64,000 nt of DNA from the NCBI RefSeq assembly GCF_010820565.1, contig NZ_JAAIJQ010000024.1, positions 1-64,000 of the forward strand. The letters are read 5' to 3'. Position numbers and translations under genes: made by a program. Numbering within the stretch: the first letter of the stretch is position 1; the number at the start of each line of letters is the position of its first letter. Below, piece by piece: positions 25,373-33,883 of this stretch. The notes under the pieces are model-generated. The model saw only the letters and a list, made by a program, of their open reading frames with translations, had not been told where the DNA came from and did not search any database. The DNA comes from Thiorhodococcus minor. GTDB lineage: Bacteria; Pseudomonadota; Gammaproteobacteria; Chromatiales; Chromatiaceae.

Positions 25373-26635
25373 CTACTCCTGTGGAGCCGAGATGTGGGTG
25401 GGCGAGGGTGTCTGACTGGCTGGGACCGCGCCTTCGAGGACGTCGCGGTAGAGTTTCAAGAGCGCCTGGTTGTGCTGTTTCAGCGAAAAGCGCGCTTCGG
25501 TACGCCGACGCGCCGCGGCGCCGTATCGGCTGCGCAGGTCGGGATTGCGCATGAGGGTGAGCAGGTGCTCGCGCAGGGCGGCCTCGTCTTTGGCCGGGAA
25601 GAGCAGCCCGGTCTCGCCATTGGCCACCAGCTCCGGGATGCCGCCGATCTCGCTGGCGATGACCGGCTTGCCGAAGGCCATGGCCTCGAGGATCGACATG
25701 GGACAGTTCTCGAGCCATTCGGACGGAACGACGATAACGGATGCCCGTCGAATGCTGTCCTCCAGGGCCGCACCGGCGAGGTAGCCGAGATACTTGGCCT
25801 TGGGGTAGGCGCCGTGCAGTGCCTTCTCGAGGGGGCCCGTGCCCGCGATCCGAAGCTCCACACTGTCGGCGATCCGGTCGTGAGCCGACAGCAGGGTCTC
25901 GACGCCCTTCTCCGAAGACAGGCGTCCGAGATAGAGCGCATAGCCGTCGTCTTGCTCGGACTGCGCGATGGCGTCGCAGTCCACACCGTTGTAGATGACC
26001 TCGACGCGTGCTCCCGAGAAGCGTCGCTGGGTGACCGAATCGCGCATGAAGGCGCTCGGCGCGATGAGCTTGTCGAGCTTCTCGTAGGAGCCGAGCAGAC
26101 GCTGAGTCCAGGCTTCTGCCAGGAGCAGGGCGCTCTTGCCGAGCGAGCCGTCCGCGCAGCGGTTCCTGAGGACATTCCAGGGACTGCCCTCGACACAGGC
26201 GGAGCAGACCTCGCCGCCTTGCAGGCGTGTGTAGACCGGGCACACTGGCTTGTAGTCATGCAGCGTCAGGACGACAGGGATACCGCGGCGCTTTGCCGCG
26301 CCAATGATCGACGGCGTCAGCTGGTGATAGATGTTGTGGCAGTGAACCAGGTCTGGCTGGGTGCGGTCGATCAAGCGTCCGAGCCTGCGCACCGCCTCTG
26401 GGGAATGCACCAGCTTCAGGGCCGCTGTGAGCTTGTCCCGGGCTCCGCGTGCTGCCTCGTAGGATTGGTTGTCCACGAAGTCTTCGCTGTAGGCGCTTGG
26501 GAGATTGCGCGCGTCCCGCATGGCGAAGTCGATGACTTCCACGCCGAGGCTCTGGAGGAAGTGGCGCTCATCGAGCATGACCGCCTCGGAGCCGCCGTTG
26601 CGAAAGAAAAATTTGTTTGCGATCAGTATTTTCAC
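25373..26635 (-). CDS. Glycosyltransferase family 4 (GT-B)
   Basis: A GTG at 26635 begins VKILIANKFFFRNGGSEAVM, where family members start, and gives 420 aa. The frame extends to 26836, but the additional 67 residues are low-complexity and unlike the family. N-terminal domain: NGGSEAVMLDERHFL, LVHCHNIYHQLTP, LTLHDYKPVCP. Insert: four cysteines within PVCPVYTRLQGGEVCSACV plus RC, a probable metal-binding loop typical of this GT4 subgroup. C-terminal domain: YLGRLSSEKGVETLL, LRIAGTGPL and the E-x7-E region VPSEWLENCPMSILEAMAFG. The radical SAM gene starts 5 bp after its stop. Cytoplasmic; sugar unknown. Confidence 0.87.
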   Translation of the reverse strand: MKILIANKFFFRNGGSEAVMLDERHFLQSLGVEVIDFAMRDARNLPSAYSEDFVDNQSYEAARGARDKLTAALKLVHSPEAVRRLGRLIDRTQPDLVHCHNIYHQLTPSIIGAAKRRGIPVVLTLHDYKPVCPVYTRLQGGEVCSACVEGSPWNVLRNRCADGSLGKSALLLAEAWTQRLLGSYEKLDKLIAPSAFMRDSVTQRRFSGARVEVIYNGVDCDAIAQSEQDDGYALYLGRLSSEKGVETLLSAHDRIADSVELRIAGTGPLEKALHGAYPKAKYLGYLAGAALEDSIRRASVIVVPSEWLENCPMSILEAMAFGKPVIASEIGGIPELVANGETGLLFPAKDEAALREHLLTLMRNPDLRSRYGAAARRRTEARFSLKQHNQALLKLYRDVLEGAVPASQTPSPTHISAPQE

Positions 26636-27086
26636 AGCTTGGCGCCCCTTGATGTCTCGGTGCGTCAATAGGAAGAAGCGTGCCAGCTGGCGCCGCCGCG
26701 GCTCCGCCGCGTGCATTGCGGCATCTGAAAGCCGCGGTGCGGTCGAAATCCGAGTCGCCAGGTGGGTTTTGGGCGGTGCGCGGGTGCGAGGTGCAAGCGC
26801 CGACCCGGGCTCGTCGGGCGGCAGCGTCCTTGTCAACCTGTTGCGTGTGGCTTACAGGGTCGGAATCTGGGCTGGCCGGGCGGCATGGGGAGGGGCGAGG
26901 ACTGGCGCCGGCGGGTCCGATCTGCGGCCTCGGACAATCAGGCGGGCGAGCCGAAGGGGACTTGGAGCATGAGCGAGAGGGCGGGGCGGGGAGGGCGGGG
27001 CCGATCGGGGCCTTATCCTGTGCAAAGCCGACCGGCCTGGCGGCTGGTCGGCGCGAGATCGGAGCTGTGCCGCTTGGGCGCGCGCG
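26636..27086. other. Intergenic region
   Basis: About 450 bp upstream of the GT4 gene and downstream of the porin gene, both on the minus strand. It must hold the promoter of the GT4-radical SAM-GT4 block. Short frames on both strands look like chance reading of GC-rich DNA. No repeat seen. Confidence 0.35.
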
Positions 27087-28352
27087 TCAGAATTCGACGG
27101 CGAGCTGGGCGGTGAATGTGCTGCCCGTCTCCCCAGTTCCGCCTTCCGAGCGATCGTAATCCCGGTCGTAGGCCCATTCGAGTGAGAGGGAGGTCTGCCG
27201 GTAGACCTCGGCCGACCAGCCGACCAGCCAGCGCTCCTGCGGCAGCTCGAGTGCGACCGCTTCCCGCGTCCCCTGGTAGGCGACCGCGGCGACGGAGTCG
27301 CGCCCCATGACGTCGAATCGAATGCCGGCCTCGATGTTCCAGGCGGCCGTTTTGGCGCCTGCGTCCTCGTAGGCCAGGCTGTCCATGTCGAAGCTGTCGG
27401 TCGCGGCGAGATACTCGCCGATCAGGTTGAAACGGCCGAGCTCGGCGGCCGCGTTGAGGGTCCAGCCGCCGATGCGCTCGCTAGGGTCCAGGCTATATCC
27501 GCTCAGGTCCTGGCCTTCTTCTTGGGCCGTCGCCAAGGTCTCCGTGCGGTTCTCGTTGGTGACCTCCTGCAGGGTATCCGAATCGCCGAGGTCGCTGATG
27601 TAGCCGGCACCGAGCGCGAATGCGCCCGCGTCGCTCTCCCGTGCATAGCCCAGGGTTGCGCCCCAGGTGCCGATCTGATTCTCGCCGTCGATCTTTCTGT
27701 CGCCGTTGAAGACATAGGCGCTGCCGGAGAAGCCGCCGGAGACGAAGCCGAGCTGTAGGGCCGTCTCGCGGGTTTCACCGATCTCGAGCGTTAGAGGGTC
27801 GGAGACGAGGTTGGTCTCGTAGCTGCCGAAAGGGACATAGAGCTGGCCGGCGGCGAAGAAGATGGGGGTGGCCTCGGGATTGGAGACGGTGATGGACGCG
27901 ATGTCGACCTCGAGGTCGGTTGCGTCTTCTTCGTAGAGGAACGAGATGGCGGCATCCCCCCAATCGTTGATTTGGGCGGCGATGCCCAGCTCTGCGGTGG
28001 CTAGGGTGATGTCGCTTTCGCTGCCCCCCTCGTAGGGCGAGACGTAGCTCGTCTCGACCTCGATGAGACCGGCGATCTCGATCCTGTCGAGCCAGGACTC
28101 GGCGACTCCGGCGGCCGGCTCGGCCCGCTTCTCCTCGATGTCCTTCTCCAGTCGCTTCAGGCGCGTCGGGGTGCCTTCGAGAGCGGCCTGTTGCTCTGCG
28201 ATCTGGGCATCTTGCTGCCTGACCCTGGCTTGAAGCGCCTGGTTGCTCCTTTCCAGCCGAGCGACGCGAGACTCGAGATCGTTCGCGGCGTACAGGATCG
28301 ATGGACTGGTCAGGGAAACCGCAATCGCGGCGCGAAGCATGGCCATTCTCAT
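27087..28352 (-). CDS. LbtU-family outer-membrane porin (siderophore-porin-like)
   Basis: The 421-aa protein has a signal peptide (MLRAAIAVSLTSPSILYAA). A coiled-coil at about 25-75 has a heptad-like pattern (LESRVARLERSNQALQARV), and a beta-barrel runs from about 90 to a C-terminal Phe (FTAQLAVEF), the usual outer-membrane insertion signal. The coiled coil followed by 'IEIAGLIEVE.SY' strands resembles the LbtU siderophore porin of Legionella. The ATG at 28352 follows AAGGAG nine bases upstream. A 21-bp near-palindrome like a Fur box lies about 165 bp upstream (28515-28535), in line with iron control. The transported substrate is inferred only from the family. Confidence 0.8.
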   Translation of the reverse strand: MRMAMLRAAIAVSLTSPSILYAANDLESRVARLERSNQALQARVRQQDAQIAEQQAALEGTPTRLKRLEKDIEEKRAEPAAGVAESWLDRIEIAGLIEVETSYVSPYEGGSESDITLATAELGIAAQINDWGDAAISFLYEEDATDLEVDIASITVSNPEATPIFFAAGQLYVPFGSYETNLVSDPLTLEIGETRETALQLGFVSGGFSGSAYVFNGDRKIDGENQIGTWGATLGYARESDAGAFALGAGYISDLGDSDTLQEVTNENRTETLATAQEEGQDLSGYSLDPSERIGGWTLNAAAELGRFNLIGEYLAATDSFDMDSLAYEDAGAKTAAWNIEAGIRFDVMGRDSVAAVAYQGTREAVALELPQERWLVGWSAEVYRQTSLSLEWAYDRDYDRSEGGTGETGSTFTAQLAVEF

Positions 28353-28514
28353 GTTGGGCTGACTCCTTGGATCGAGACTGGATAGGGGGCTGGACGAATC
28401 GAGGACGATCTCGCCGGCATGGACGTCGAGCGCTGGGCTGCTCAGCCGATCAGGCGCCGAAGGCAGATGCCTTGCCGAGGGGCTCGAAAGTCTGCATTTC
28501 TGAAATTGGATTAT

Positions 28515-28535
28515 AAATACGAATCAATCGCATTT
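28515..28535 (-). promoter_or_regulatory. Fur-box-like palindrome upstream of the LbtU-type porin
   Basis: On the minus strand the site reads AAATGCGATTGATTCGTATT plus T. It is palindromic at 16 of the 20 paired positions around a central base and matches the 15-bp Fur core (TGATAATnATTATCA) at about nine positions. It lies in the only AT-rich patch upstream of a gene of an iron-uptake family. Regulation by Fur is inference; no fur gene is in the window. Confidence 0.4.
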
Positions 28536-28837
28536 ATATCTCATTGCATCCTGGCTGTAAATGGCCGTGCTGCCGATAAGGTTAGATTACGAAGGAACAA
28601 TTCGTAATATTCAACCTGGATACCGCCACCTGGAGTCGCAAGGGCTCGGAGGAGGCAAAGAAAGACAGAGCTTGGGCCGATGTAGGGCGCTGACCCGCCG
28701 AGTGATCCCGGAGGGGCTCTGCTCGATGGGTAGGGATGGTGAGGCGAGGATCGCCTTAGGCTGGGAGCTGTCAGCCTAGAAAGAGCTGTCAGCCACCAGC
28801 AGCCGGCTCAAGGTGATTTCCGGGAAACAGATTCCCC

Positions 28838-28958
28838 GTAGGATGGGCAAAGCGCAGCGTGCCCATCGTCCAGGCGCCTGAGCGACCTGGGTGGGCACGC
28901 CCCACAAACGTCTTCCCAATGCGCGCCGGCGTGCCAGGGGCTTTGCCCATCTGACTAC
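28838..28958. repeat. REP-like inverted repeat pair
   Basis: GTAGGATGGGC...GCCCATC at 28838-28868 has the same head (GTAGGATGGG) and stem (GATGGGC/GCCCATC) as the repeats beside the RayT gene at 40.3-41.0 kb. A second, inverted unit follows, with GTGGGCACGCCCCAC and ending TTTGCCCATC near 28952. The pair resembles a BIME. It is probably mobilised in trans by a RayT-type transposase. Confidence 0.6.
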
Positions 28959-29191
28959 TGGAGGCGCTGTTCTGGGTAGGATCATTTCAGGAAATCACCC
29001 AAAGCTTTGTTTGGGCTGCTTTCAGGTCTTCTCCGAGTCAGCCAAGGGGTGAGCGGCTGGCCGGCCAGAGCATCCGACCACTGCATGATTTTCCTTCGCC
29101 GGCGGCTGGTAGCTGGAAGCTGACTGCGCCGATTGGAGGCGGCGGTTGTCCGGGGGAAGGCTGGCGCGATGCCGAGACCGCTGTCGCGGTC

Positions 29192-29518
29192 TCAAGAGGG
29201 CGAGACGAGCTTCAGGCCGACGATGCCGACGATGATCAAGCCGACGAAGAAGAACCGGCCTAGTGTTGCGGGCTCATCGAAGAGCAGGAGTCCAAGCACG
29301 AAGGCGCCCACTGCTCCGATGCCCGTCCAGACCGCATAGGCTGTCCCCATCGGGATGCTCTTCTGCGCGATCAGGAGAAGTCCGCCGCTGCCGGCGATGC
29401 AGAGCGCCGAGAAGCCGATCCATCCCCAACGTATTCCGGACTCGGTGAGTCCCAGTTTCAACCCGACTGGCCAGCCCCACTCGAAGATGCCGGCGATGAT
29501 GAGGTAGAGCCATGCCAT
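29192..29518 (-). CDS. sugE: Small multidrug resistance family exporter, SugE/Gdx-like
   Basis: The 108-aa protein has four predicted TM helices. Helix 1 keeps the essential SMR glutamate in IIAGIFEWGWPVGLK, and helix 3 has GTAYAVWTGIGAVGAFVLG, the signature shared by SugE/Gdx members. Several SugE-branch proteins are guanidinium/H+ antiporters, and a drug-exporting EmrE role is less likely. I found no guanidine riboswitch in the leader. It lies about 240 bp downstream of the DUF190 gene on the same strand, so it may have its own promoter. Confidence 0.85.
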   Translation of the reverse strand: MAWLYLIIAGIFEWGWPVGLKLGLTESGIRWGWIGFSALCIAGSGGLLLIAQKSIPMGTAYAVWTGIGAVGAFVLGLLLFDEPATLGRFFFVGLIIVGIVGLKLVSPS

Positions 29519-29761
29519 GCGGGCTGTCTGGTCCTTGTCAGAGTCTCGCGTCGGCCGATTGGCGTCGATCGGAAGCCGTTTGCGTTCTGCTGAGAGGGCC
29601 GACCAATGGGGAAACCGATCGGTGAGCGGCTTGCCAGTCTACCTGATCGGATCCAAGCGCTGCCGGGGATGGCTTCGGTTTGGTCACTCAGGCGAAAACA
29701 TCGAGCATCCGACGTTCATCCTGGCCTTTGACTGGGCGACGCATGACGTGCCGTATCGAGG

Positions 29762-30100
29762 TCAGGCAACGGGATTCGTGAGCCCGTAATGCACAGGCAC
29801 TCGCACGTAGAAGAGACTGAGCCCCTGTGTGCGGATGTGGTCGATCAAGCGATCGGCCTCTTCGTCCGTGACGACGAAGCCGACCTCGACGGGCAGATCG
29901 CCGGCAAGCTCGAAGAAGTGCTCTTCGTGCAGTCGGCCGTGACGCCCGAAGCCGGCCAATGCCCGAAAAGCGGAGCCGCCCGAAAGCCCGAGCGCTTTAG
30001 CCTCTTCCAGTAGCCACTCATAGACGAGCCTGTGCTTGTGTCGGCGATTCTCCGCGACATAAAACTTGAGGAAACAGCCTTGCATGATGGTGGTCCTCAT
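29762..30100 (-). CDS. DUF190 family protein
   Basis: The 112-aa protein has the DUF190 pattern: an early LKFYVAENRRHKHRLVYEWL, GLSGGSAFRALAGFGRHGRLH and a late VTDEEADRLI. The fold is PII-like (ferredoxin-type), and members are frequently encoded next to crcB, as here (23 bp spacing). A role as a regulatory subunit of the fluoride channel has been suggested by this linkage only. An internal ATG at 30085 is a plausible shorter start that lines up better with typical members. Confidence 0.82.
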   Translation of the reverse strand: MRTTIMQGCFLKFYVAENRRHKHRLVYEWLLEEAKALGLSGGSAFRALAGFGRHGRLHEEHFFELAGDLPVEVGFVVTDEEADRLIDHIRTQGLSLFYVRVPVHYGLTNPVA

Positions 30101-30122
30101 CTGGCGTGCTGAGACGATCGAG

Positions 30123-30506
30123 CTAACCGCGCGCCAAGATGGCGTGGGCGAGCCAAATGCCGATTGCGGTCATGCCGAGAGAGCCAAGGAGGTGGACGAG
30201 GATCGCCCCCAAGCCCCAAAGCAGCTCACCGCGGCCGAGAAGATTGACGACCTCCGCGGAGAAAGTCGAGAAGGTCGTGAGTCCGCCGAGGAATCCGGTG
30301 ATCAGGAAGAGCCGCAGCTCCGGCGGCAGGCCCGGATGGCGTCCGAGCCAGGCGAATGCGAAGCCGATGAGCAGTCCACCGAGCAGGTTCGCGGCGAGGG
30401 TGCCGAGAGGCAGGGTGGGAAAGACCGGGTTGAGTCGGCTGCCGAGCACCCAGCGAAGGATCGCGCCGAAGCCGGCACCGGCGAAGACGGAAAAAACGGA
30501 TAACAA
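30123..30506 (-). CDS. crcB: Fluoride ion channel CrcB/Fluc
   Basis: This 127-aa inner-membrane protein has four hydrophobic helices and the CrcB hallmarks [24 protein letters not shown] (conserved Asn) and [14 protein letters not shown] (the Phe box / Na+-site region GGLTTFST). Fluc channels work as antiparallel dimers to let cytoplasmic fluoride leave. A TTG at 30506 is used as start, supported by AGAGG about nine bases upstream. No fluoride riboswitch was found in the leader. Confidence 0.92.
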   Translation of the reverse strand: MLSVFSVFAGAGFGAILRWVLGSRLNPVFPTLPLGTLAANLLGGLLIGFAFAWLGRHPGLPPELRLFLITGFLGGLTTFSTFSAEVVNLLGRGELLWGLGAILVHLLGSLGMTAIGIWLAHAILARG

Positions 30507-30782
30507 GGACGGGTACCTCTTGCTGGCCAGGGCGTCGTCATGAGGATTCGCGCCCGAAGGCTAAGAGATCTATTGCCGAGATGGAAGTTTCGGCACCTTT
30601 TCCTTGGTCGGCCCAGGTCGGTTGGTCGCGCGCGCTCCTTGGCGGGGCTGAGATCCGTCCTCTTGTATCTGGATCCTCTTGGCTGGCTGATACGGCGGGG
30701 CTTGCGATGGCCGGGGCGTGCAGTGTCGCTCAGGGCGGACAGCAGGCCGGTTTTGCGTGTGGAAGGTGACGGTGCGGTAGCC

Positions 30783-31034
30783 TTAATGCGATCGGCTTTG
30801 CGGCATGCTGTCGGGGGTGCTCTCGGCAAGCTCGCGCGCGATGCTCATGAGGCTGACGCCATGGTTCTTCGCCCAGCTGATGGCTTGGGAAGGGGCAATC
30901 AACCGGATCGAGGTGGCGTCGGCAAGAAAGAGATGTCCGCGTCTGGAGCGGTATAGGGCCTCGCCGGCGATGTTTTGGGCGATCCAGGTCGAGGCGTCGG
31001 TATCAAAGTACTCGCCATCGATGACGCGTCGCAT
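30783..31034 (-). CDS. Small protein of unknown function
   Basis: 83 aa, starting at an ATG with an excellent ribosome site (AGGAGG, seven bases upstream). The sequence begins MRRVIDGEYFDTDASTWIAQ and looks like a small alpha/beta protein without TM segments. I do not recognise a family. It follows another unknown small gene (31121-31417) on the same strand by 86 bp. The pairing of a helical protein with a small basic one recalls toxin-antitoxin modules, but no motif supports that. Confidence 0.6.
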   Translation of the reverse strand: MRRVIDGEYFDTDASTWIAQNIAGEALYRSRRGHLFLADATSIRLIAPSQAISWAKNHGVSLMSIARELAESTPDSMPQSRSH

Positions 31035-31120
31035 GGTGGTGCCTCCTGCCGTGAGCTAGCTGCCGGGGGAGACAAGTGGGTGCCGGGCAGATCTCCGATG
31101 TCTCCGTGCTCGCGGCTTGG

Positions 31121-31417
31121 TCAGTCTTGCCATCGGGCTTGCTCGATACGGCGCCTGATGGCCAGCCAAAGCCGCGTCGAGACCGCTTGTAACGCCTCCG
31201 TTTGACTATTGCGCCACTCGAGATACGCCTCGAGCTGCTGCGCCAGCTCGAGGGCGGTCGCACTGCCCTCGTCGGTCCGCAGGAGCTCCGCGAAATGTTC
31301 AGAGTCATGCTGGAGCATTGCCTGGGCCGCCTGCCTGACCGGCTCCCAGCTCTCGTGTGCGCGCTCGATCTTTGCCATCTGATCTTCTGTAATCAGTGCC
31401 TCGAACCCGCGCTTCAT
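31121..31417 (-). CDS. Small helical protein of unknown function
   Basis: 98 aa, predicted almost entirely alpha-helical, with acidic and Gln-rich segments (ERAHESWEPVRQAAQAML, LAQQLEAYLEWRNSQTEAL). No TM segment and no recognised family. The start ATG is preceded by GGGG. It may be co-transcribed with the small gene at 30783-31034. Confidence 0.55.
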   Translation of the reverse strand: MKRGFEALITEDQMAKIERAHESWEPVRQAAQAMLQHDSEHFAELLRTDEGSATALELAQQLEAYLEWRNSQTEALQAVSTRLWLAIRRRIEQARWQD

Positions 31418-31750
31418 CCCATCGTCCCCTGGTACCTATCGTGCCCTGGTATCTGTCGCGATGTTGACCGGTAAATCCCGCCTCTATTATTTCGGCCTTC
31501 CGGTCGTCGTGTCTCTTCCGTGCGGCTACGGATATGGTGAGCCTAAGGGCTTTTCCATGCGACTGTTTCGGCCGGTGGATTGAGTGTCTGTACTTAAAGG
31601 CGCGCCAGGACTCACTCGCCGCCAAGGTCTAGCATTCTCATTCTGTGCTCGATTGCGCATAAATACGCATTAGGGATTTCCCTAGTGCGGTTGATTGGGT
31701 TAGGATATTCGCAATCTTCATATTGTGTGTAGCACTCGAGAATTCCGAGC
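31418..31750. other. Divergent intergenic region
   Basis: About 330 bp separating the unknown small gene (minus) from the SleB-type gene (plus). The right half (about 31600-31745) is AT-richer than the surroundings and probably carries the promoter of the hydrolase. No repeat or RNA recognised. Confidence 0.35.
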
Positions 31751-32338
31751 ATGCGAGTATTTTCTCTGGTGGCATTGTCCATCATGATTTTCCCTAGGCT
31801 ATTGGGGTCGGGGCAATTTGAGCCGGCGCAATTGGGGCTGGCACAGCTCGATCCTGGTAAGTCGGCGGCCGTTGCCAAGGCACAGGTATCCAATCTCGTC
31901 GAGCAGGTTGATGCAGCGCCCGAAGCGGCCCCCGCGTTCAACGAGCAGGATTTGCGCTGTCTGGCGCTCAATATCTATCACGAGGCACGATCCGAGCCGA
32001 AATCCGGCCAGGTCGCCGTGGCTCGCGTGACCTTGAATCGTGTCGCGTCGCGGGCGTTTCCCGGGTCCATCTGCGAGGTGGTGAAGCAGGGCGGCATCAA
32101 GCGTAATCGCTGCCAGTTCTCCTGGTGGTGCGATGGTCGCTCGGATCTCCCGACGGAGAAGCGTGCTTGGCGACAGGCCATGGAAATCGCACGAAACGTG
32201 CTGGATGATGCCGTGCCGGATCCGACACGCGGCGCGCTTTACTATCACGCCAACTACACCAAGCCCTCGTGGTCGAGGGTGTATCACCGCACCACGCGGA
32301 TCGGCCGCCACCTCTTCTATCGCCCGACGAAGATCTAG
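31751..32338 (+). CDS. SleB-type cell-wall hydrolase
   Basis: The 195-aa product has an N-terminal hydrophobic segment (FSLVALSIMIFPRLLG), probably a signal or anchor, and a Hydrolase_2/SleB domain at about 65-190. Family marks are CLALNIYHEARSEP (catalytic Glu), VARVTLNRV, CQFSWWCDGRSD and ALYYHANYTKPSWSR. Such proteins are lytic-transglycosylase-like enzymes of peptidoglycan. Outside spore formers they occur as envelope remodelling enzymes. A monocistronic unit, convergent with imuB. Confidence 0.88.
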   Translation: MRVFSLVALSIMIFPRLLGSGQFEPAQLGLAQLDPGKSAAVAKAQVSNLVEQVDAAPEAAPAFNEQDLRCLALNIYHEARSEPKSGQVAVARVTLNRVASRAFPGSICEVVKQGGIKRNRCQFSWWCDGRSDLPTEKRAWRQAMEIARNVLDDAVPDPTRGALYYHANYTKPSWSRVYHRTTRIGRHLFYRPTKI

Positions 32339-32346
32339 CGGGGGCT

Positions 32347-32366
32347 GGCGCGCCGCTCGGCGCGCC
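32347..32366. terminator. GC-rich hairpin between convergent genes
   Basis: GGCGCGCC-GCTC-GGCGCGCC forms an 8-bp perfect stem with a 4-base loop in the 60-bp gap between the SleB-type gene and imuB. No U-tract follows on either strand. A shared terminator is inferred from position. Confidence 0.4.
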
Positions 32367-32398
32367 GAATGCGCGGCCGCTCGATGCCGGCCGCGTCT

Positions 32399-33883
32399 CT
32401 ACTCGACTCTCCCGTGTATGAGCCAGCGCCGTCGCACCCGATCGTAGAAAACCCACAGCAGCTCGCCCTTTTGCGTTTCGGCGAAGTGATATTCGCGATG
32501 CACCTGGCGTATCCACCAGCCGCCGGCGACGACATAGGGGCCGGAGACGCGCACGACCGGTCCTTGCTCCAAACCATGCAGCATCCAGCCGTCCGGCTCT
32601 TGGCGAGGACGTGGCGGAAGCGGGATGGGCTGCCGGTAGAAGCGACGGATCAGACGGCGGTGCGCGATCGGCATGGGCCGCGCAGGCTCGAGCTGGGGAA
32701 AGGGCTCCCAGTCGAAGCCGTTTTCGGGGAGGTGGCCGGCGCTCAGCCGGGCGCGTGTCAAGGCCTGATCCCCAAGCATGGCACGCACGCGTGCCAGGGA
32801 GCGATTGGCGGCGTCGAGGTCACGTTGCGGACGCTCGGCAAGCAGCTCGAGCTGCTGCTGCTCCGGCGTGATGGCATGGGCGAGCAGGCACACTTCTTCG
32901 ACACCATCCGGCAGCTGTGTCCCTGCCAATCTCAGTGCGATCAGCTCTAGGAGCTGAGGTGCGTCGAGCGTCGGCGCTGCGGGGCGGATGTACTCCTTGT
33001 GCAGGCCTAGGCGCTCGAAACGGAAGAGTAGCCGAAGCTCGTCGAGGACCTGGCTGCGCCCGGAGAGCGCATCCAGCAAGGGCGTCAGCAGGCGCTCGAT
33101 CAGGTGCATCAGGCGCTCGGCATCTGTCTCCACATGGTCCAAGGCAATGCTTGCCATGACTGGCTCGCGCGGGCGCTCCGGCTGCAACGGAACGCCGAGG
33201 TCGCCCGAGGCGAGGCGGTGCAGCTCGAAGACGGCGGCCCCGTAGCGTCGCCGCATGCCTTCCGGAGAGAGCTTCAATAACTGGCCGATGGTCAGCACGC
33301 CGAGCTTGGCGAGCGCGTCCCGGGCTCTGGGCTCGATTGCTAGTCGATCGAGTCGGACGCGCTGTAAGGCGCCTTGCTCCTCGTCCGGATCGGACAGGAT
33401 ATGTACACCACGGCTGGATTTGGCGAGCGCATAGGCGGCGAAACGCCGAAAGCCGACGACGATCGTCGCCTGAAGGCGCTGCGCGCCGAGATCGGCCTCC
33501 ACGCCCGATGCCCAGTGCATGAGCGATGGGTAAAGACCCTCGAGTCCGGAGGCATCGAGCCAAAAGACGCCCGGCTCGCGCTTGGCCGGCTCGACATGGG
33601 GCGTGTGGCGGCGTAGCCGCTTGGCGATGGCCGCCACGGCTTGGTCGATGCGTGCTTCTGGCACCTCCGCGGCACGTAGGTCTCCATTCAGCGATAGGGC
33701 GGTCGCGAAGCGCATACCAGTGCGGATGCGTGCGGAGCGTGCCGCCTCGTTGACCCAGAGCAGGACGCCGCCGGGCGTGTCGCGATCGACGACGGCGGCG
33801 GGGTGTCCGCGCCAGTCTGGATGCTGCTTGAGCAGGAGCTGGAGCGGGAAGGCCGGAAGCTCAACAGAGGCCGTTCGGTCCAT
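32399..33883 (-). CDS. imuB: ImuB, catalytically degenerate Y-family polymerase-like protein
   Basis: 494 aa with the Y-family polymerase layout: palm/fingers in the first half (HPAAVVDRD, GVFWLDASGLEGLY), a helix-hairpin-helix-like thumb (LGVLTIGQLLKLSPEGMRRRYG) and a little-finger region. The N-terminus (ASVELPAFPLQLLL) lacks the catalytic acidic residues that active DinB/UmuC polymerases carry there. ImuB links the beta clamp, ImuA and the error-prone DnaE2 polymerase in SOS mutagenesis. The C-terminal part ends with GELLWVFYDRVRRRWLIHG, usual for ImuB. It overlaps imuA by 23 bp. The third partner dnaE2 is not adjacent. Confidence 0.88.
   Translation of the reverse strand: MDRTASVELPAFPLQLLLKQHPDWRGHPAAVVDRDTPGGVLLWVNEAARSARIRTGMRFATALSLNGDLRAAEVPEARIDQAVAAIAKRLRRHTPHVEPAKREPGVFWLDASGLEGLYPSLMHWASGVEADLGAQRLQATIVVGFRRFAAYALAKSSRGVHILSDPDEEQGALQRVRLDRLAIEPRARDALAKLGVLTIGQLLKLSPEGMRRRYGAAVFELHRLASGDLGVPLQPERPREPVMASIALDHVETDAERLMHLIERLLTPLLDALSGRSQVLDELRLLFRFERLGLHKEYIRPAAPTLDAPQLLELIALRLAGTQLPDGVEEVCLLAHAITPEQQQLELLAERPQRDLDAANRSLARVRAMLGDQALTRARLSAGHLPENGFDWEPFPQLEPARPMPIAHRRLIRRFYRQPIPLPPRPRQEPDGWMLHGLEQGPVVRVSGPYVVAGGWWIRQVHREYHFAETQKGELLWVFYDRVRRRWLIHGRVE

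Larger units (their letters stand above)
28353..29191. other. Intergenic region with AT-rich promoter zone and REP-like repeats
   Basis: About 840 bp. The part at 28490-28620 is strikingly AT-rich compared with its surroundings and holds the Fur-box-like palindrome. The part at 28838-28958 holds REP-like inverted repeats. No protein-coding frame is convincing. Confidence 0.45.

Noticed and set aside
28838..28958. CRISPR-like repeat array
   Set aside because: Only two inverted REP-like units, no regular spacing or spacers. No CRISPR array was seen anywhere in the window.
29519..29761. Possible guanidine riboswitch before the SugE-like gene
   Set aside because: No ykkC-I core or paired ACGR hairpins of class II seen on the minus strand.
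30507..30700. Possible fluoride riboswitch before crcB
   Set aside because: I looked for the conserved GGnGAUGG and CUGAUGGCUCC-type segments on the minus strand and did not find them. A covariance-model search (Rfam crcB motif) would settle it.
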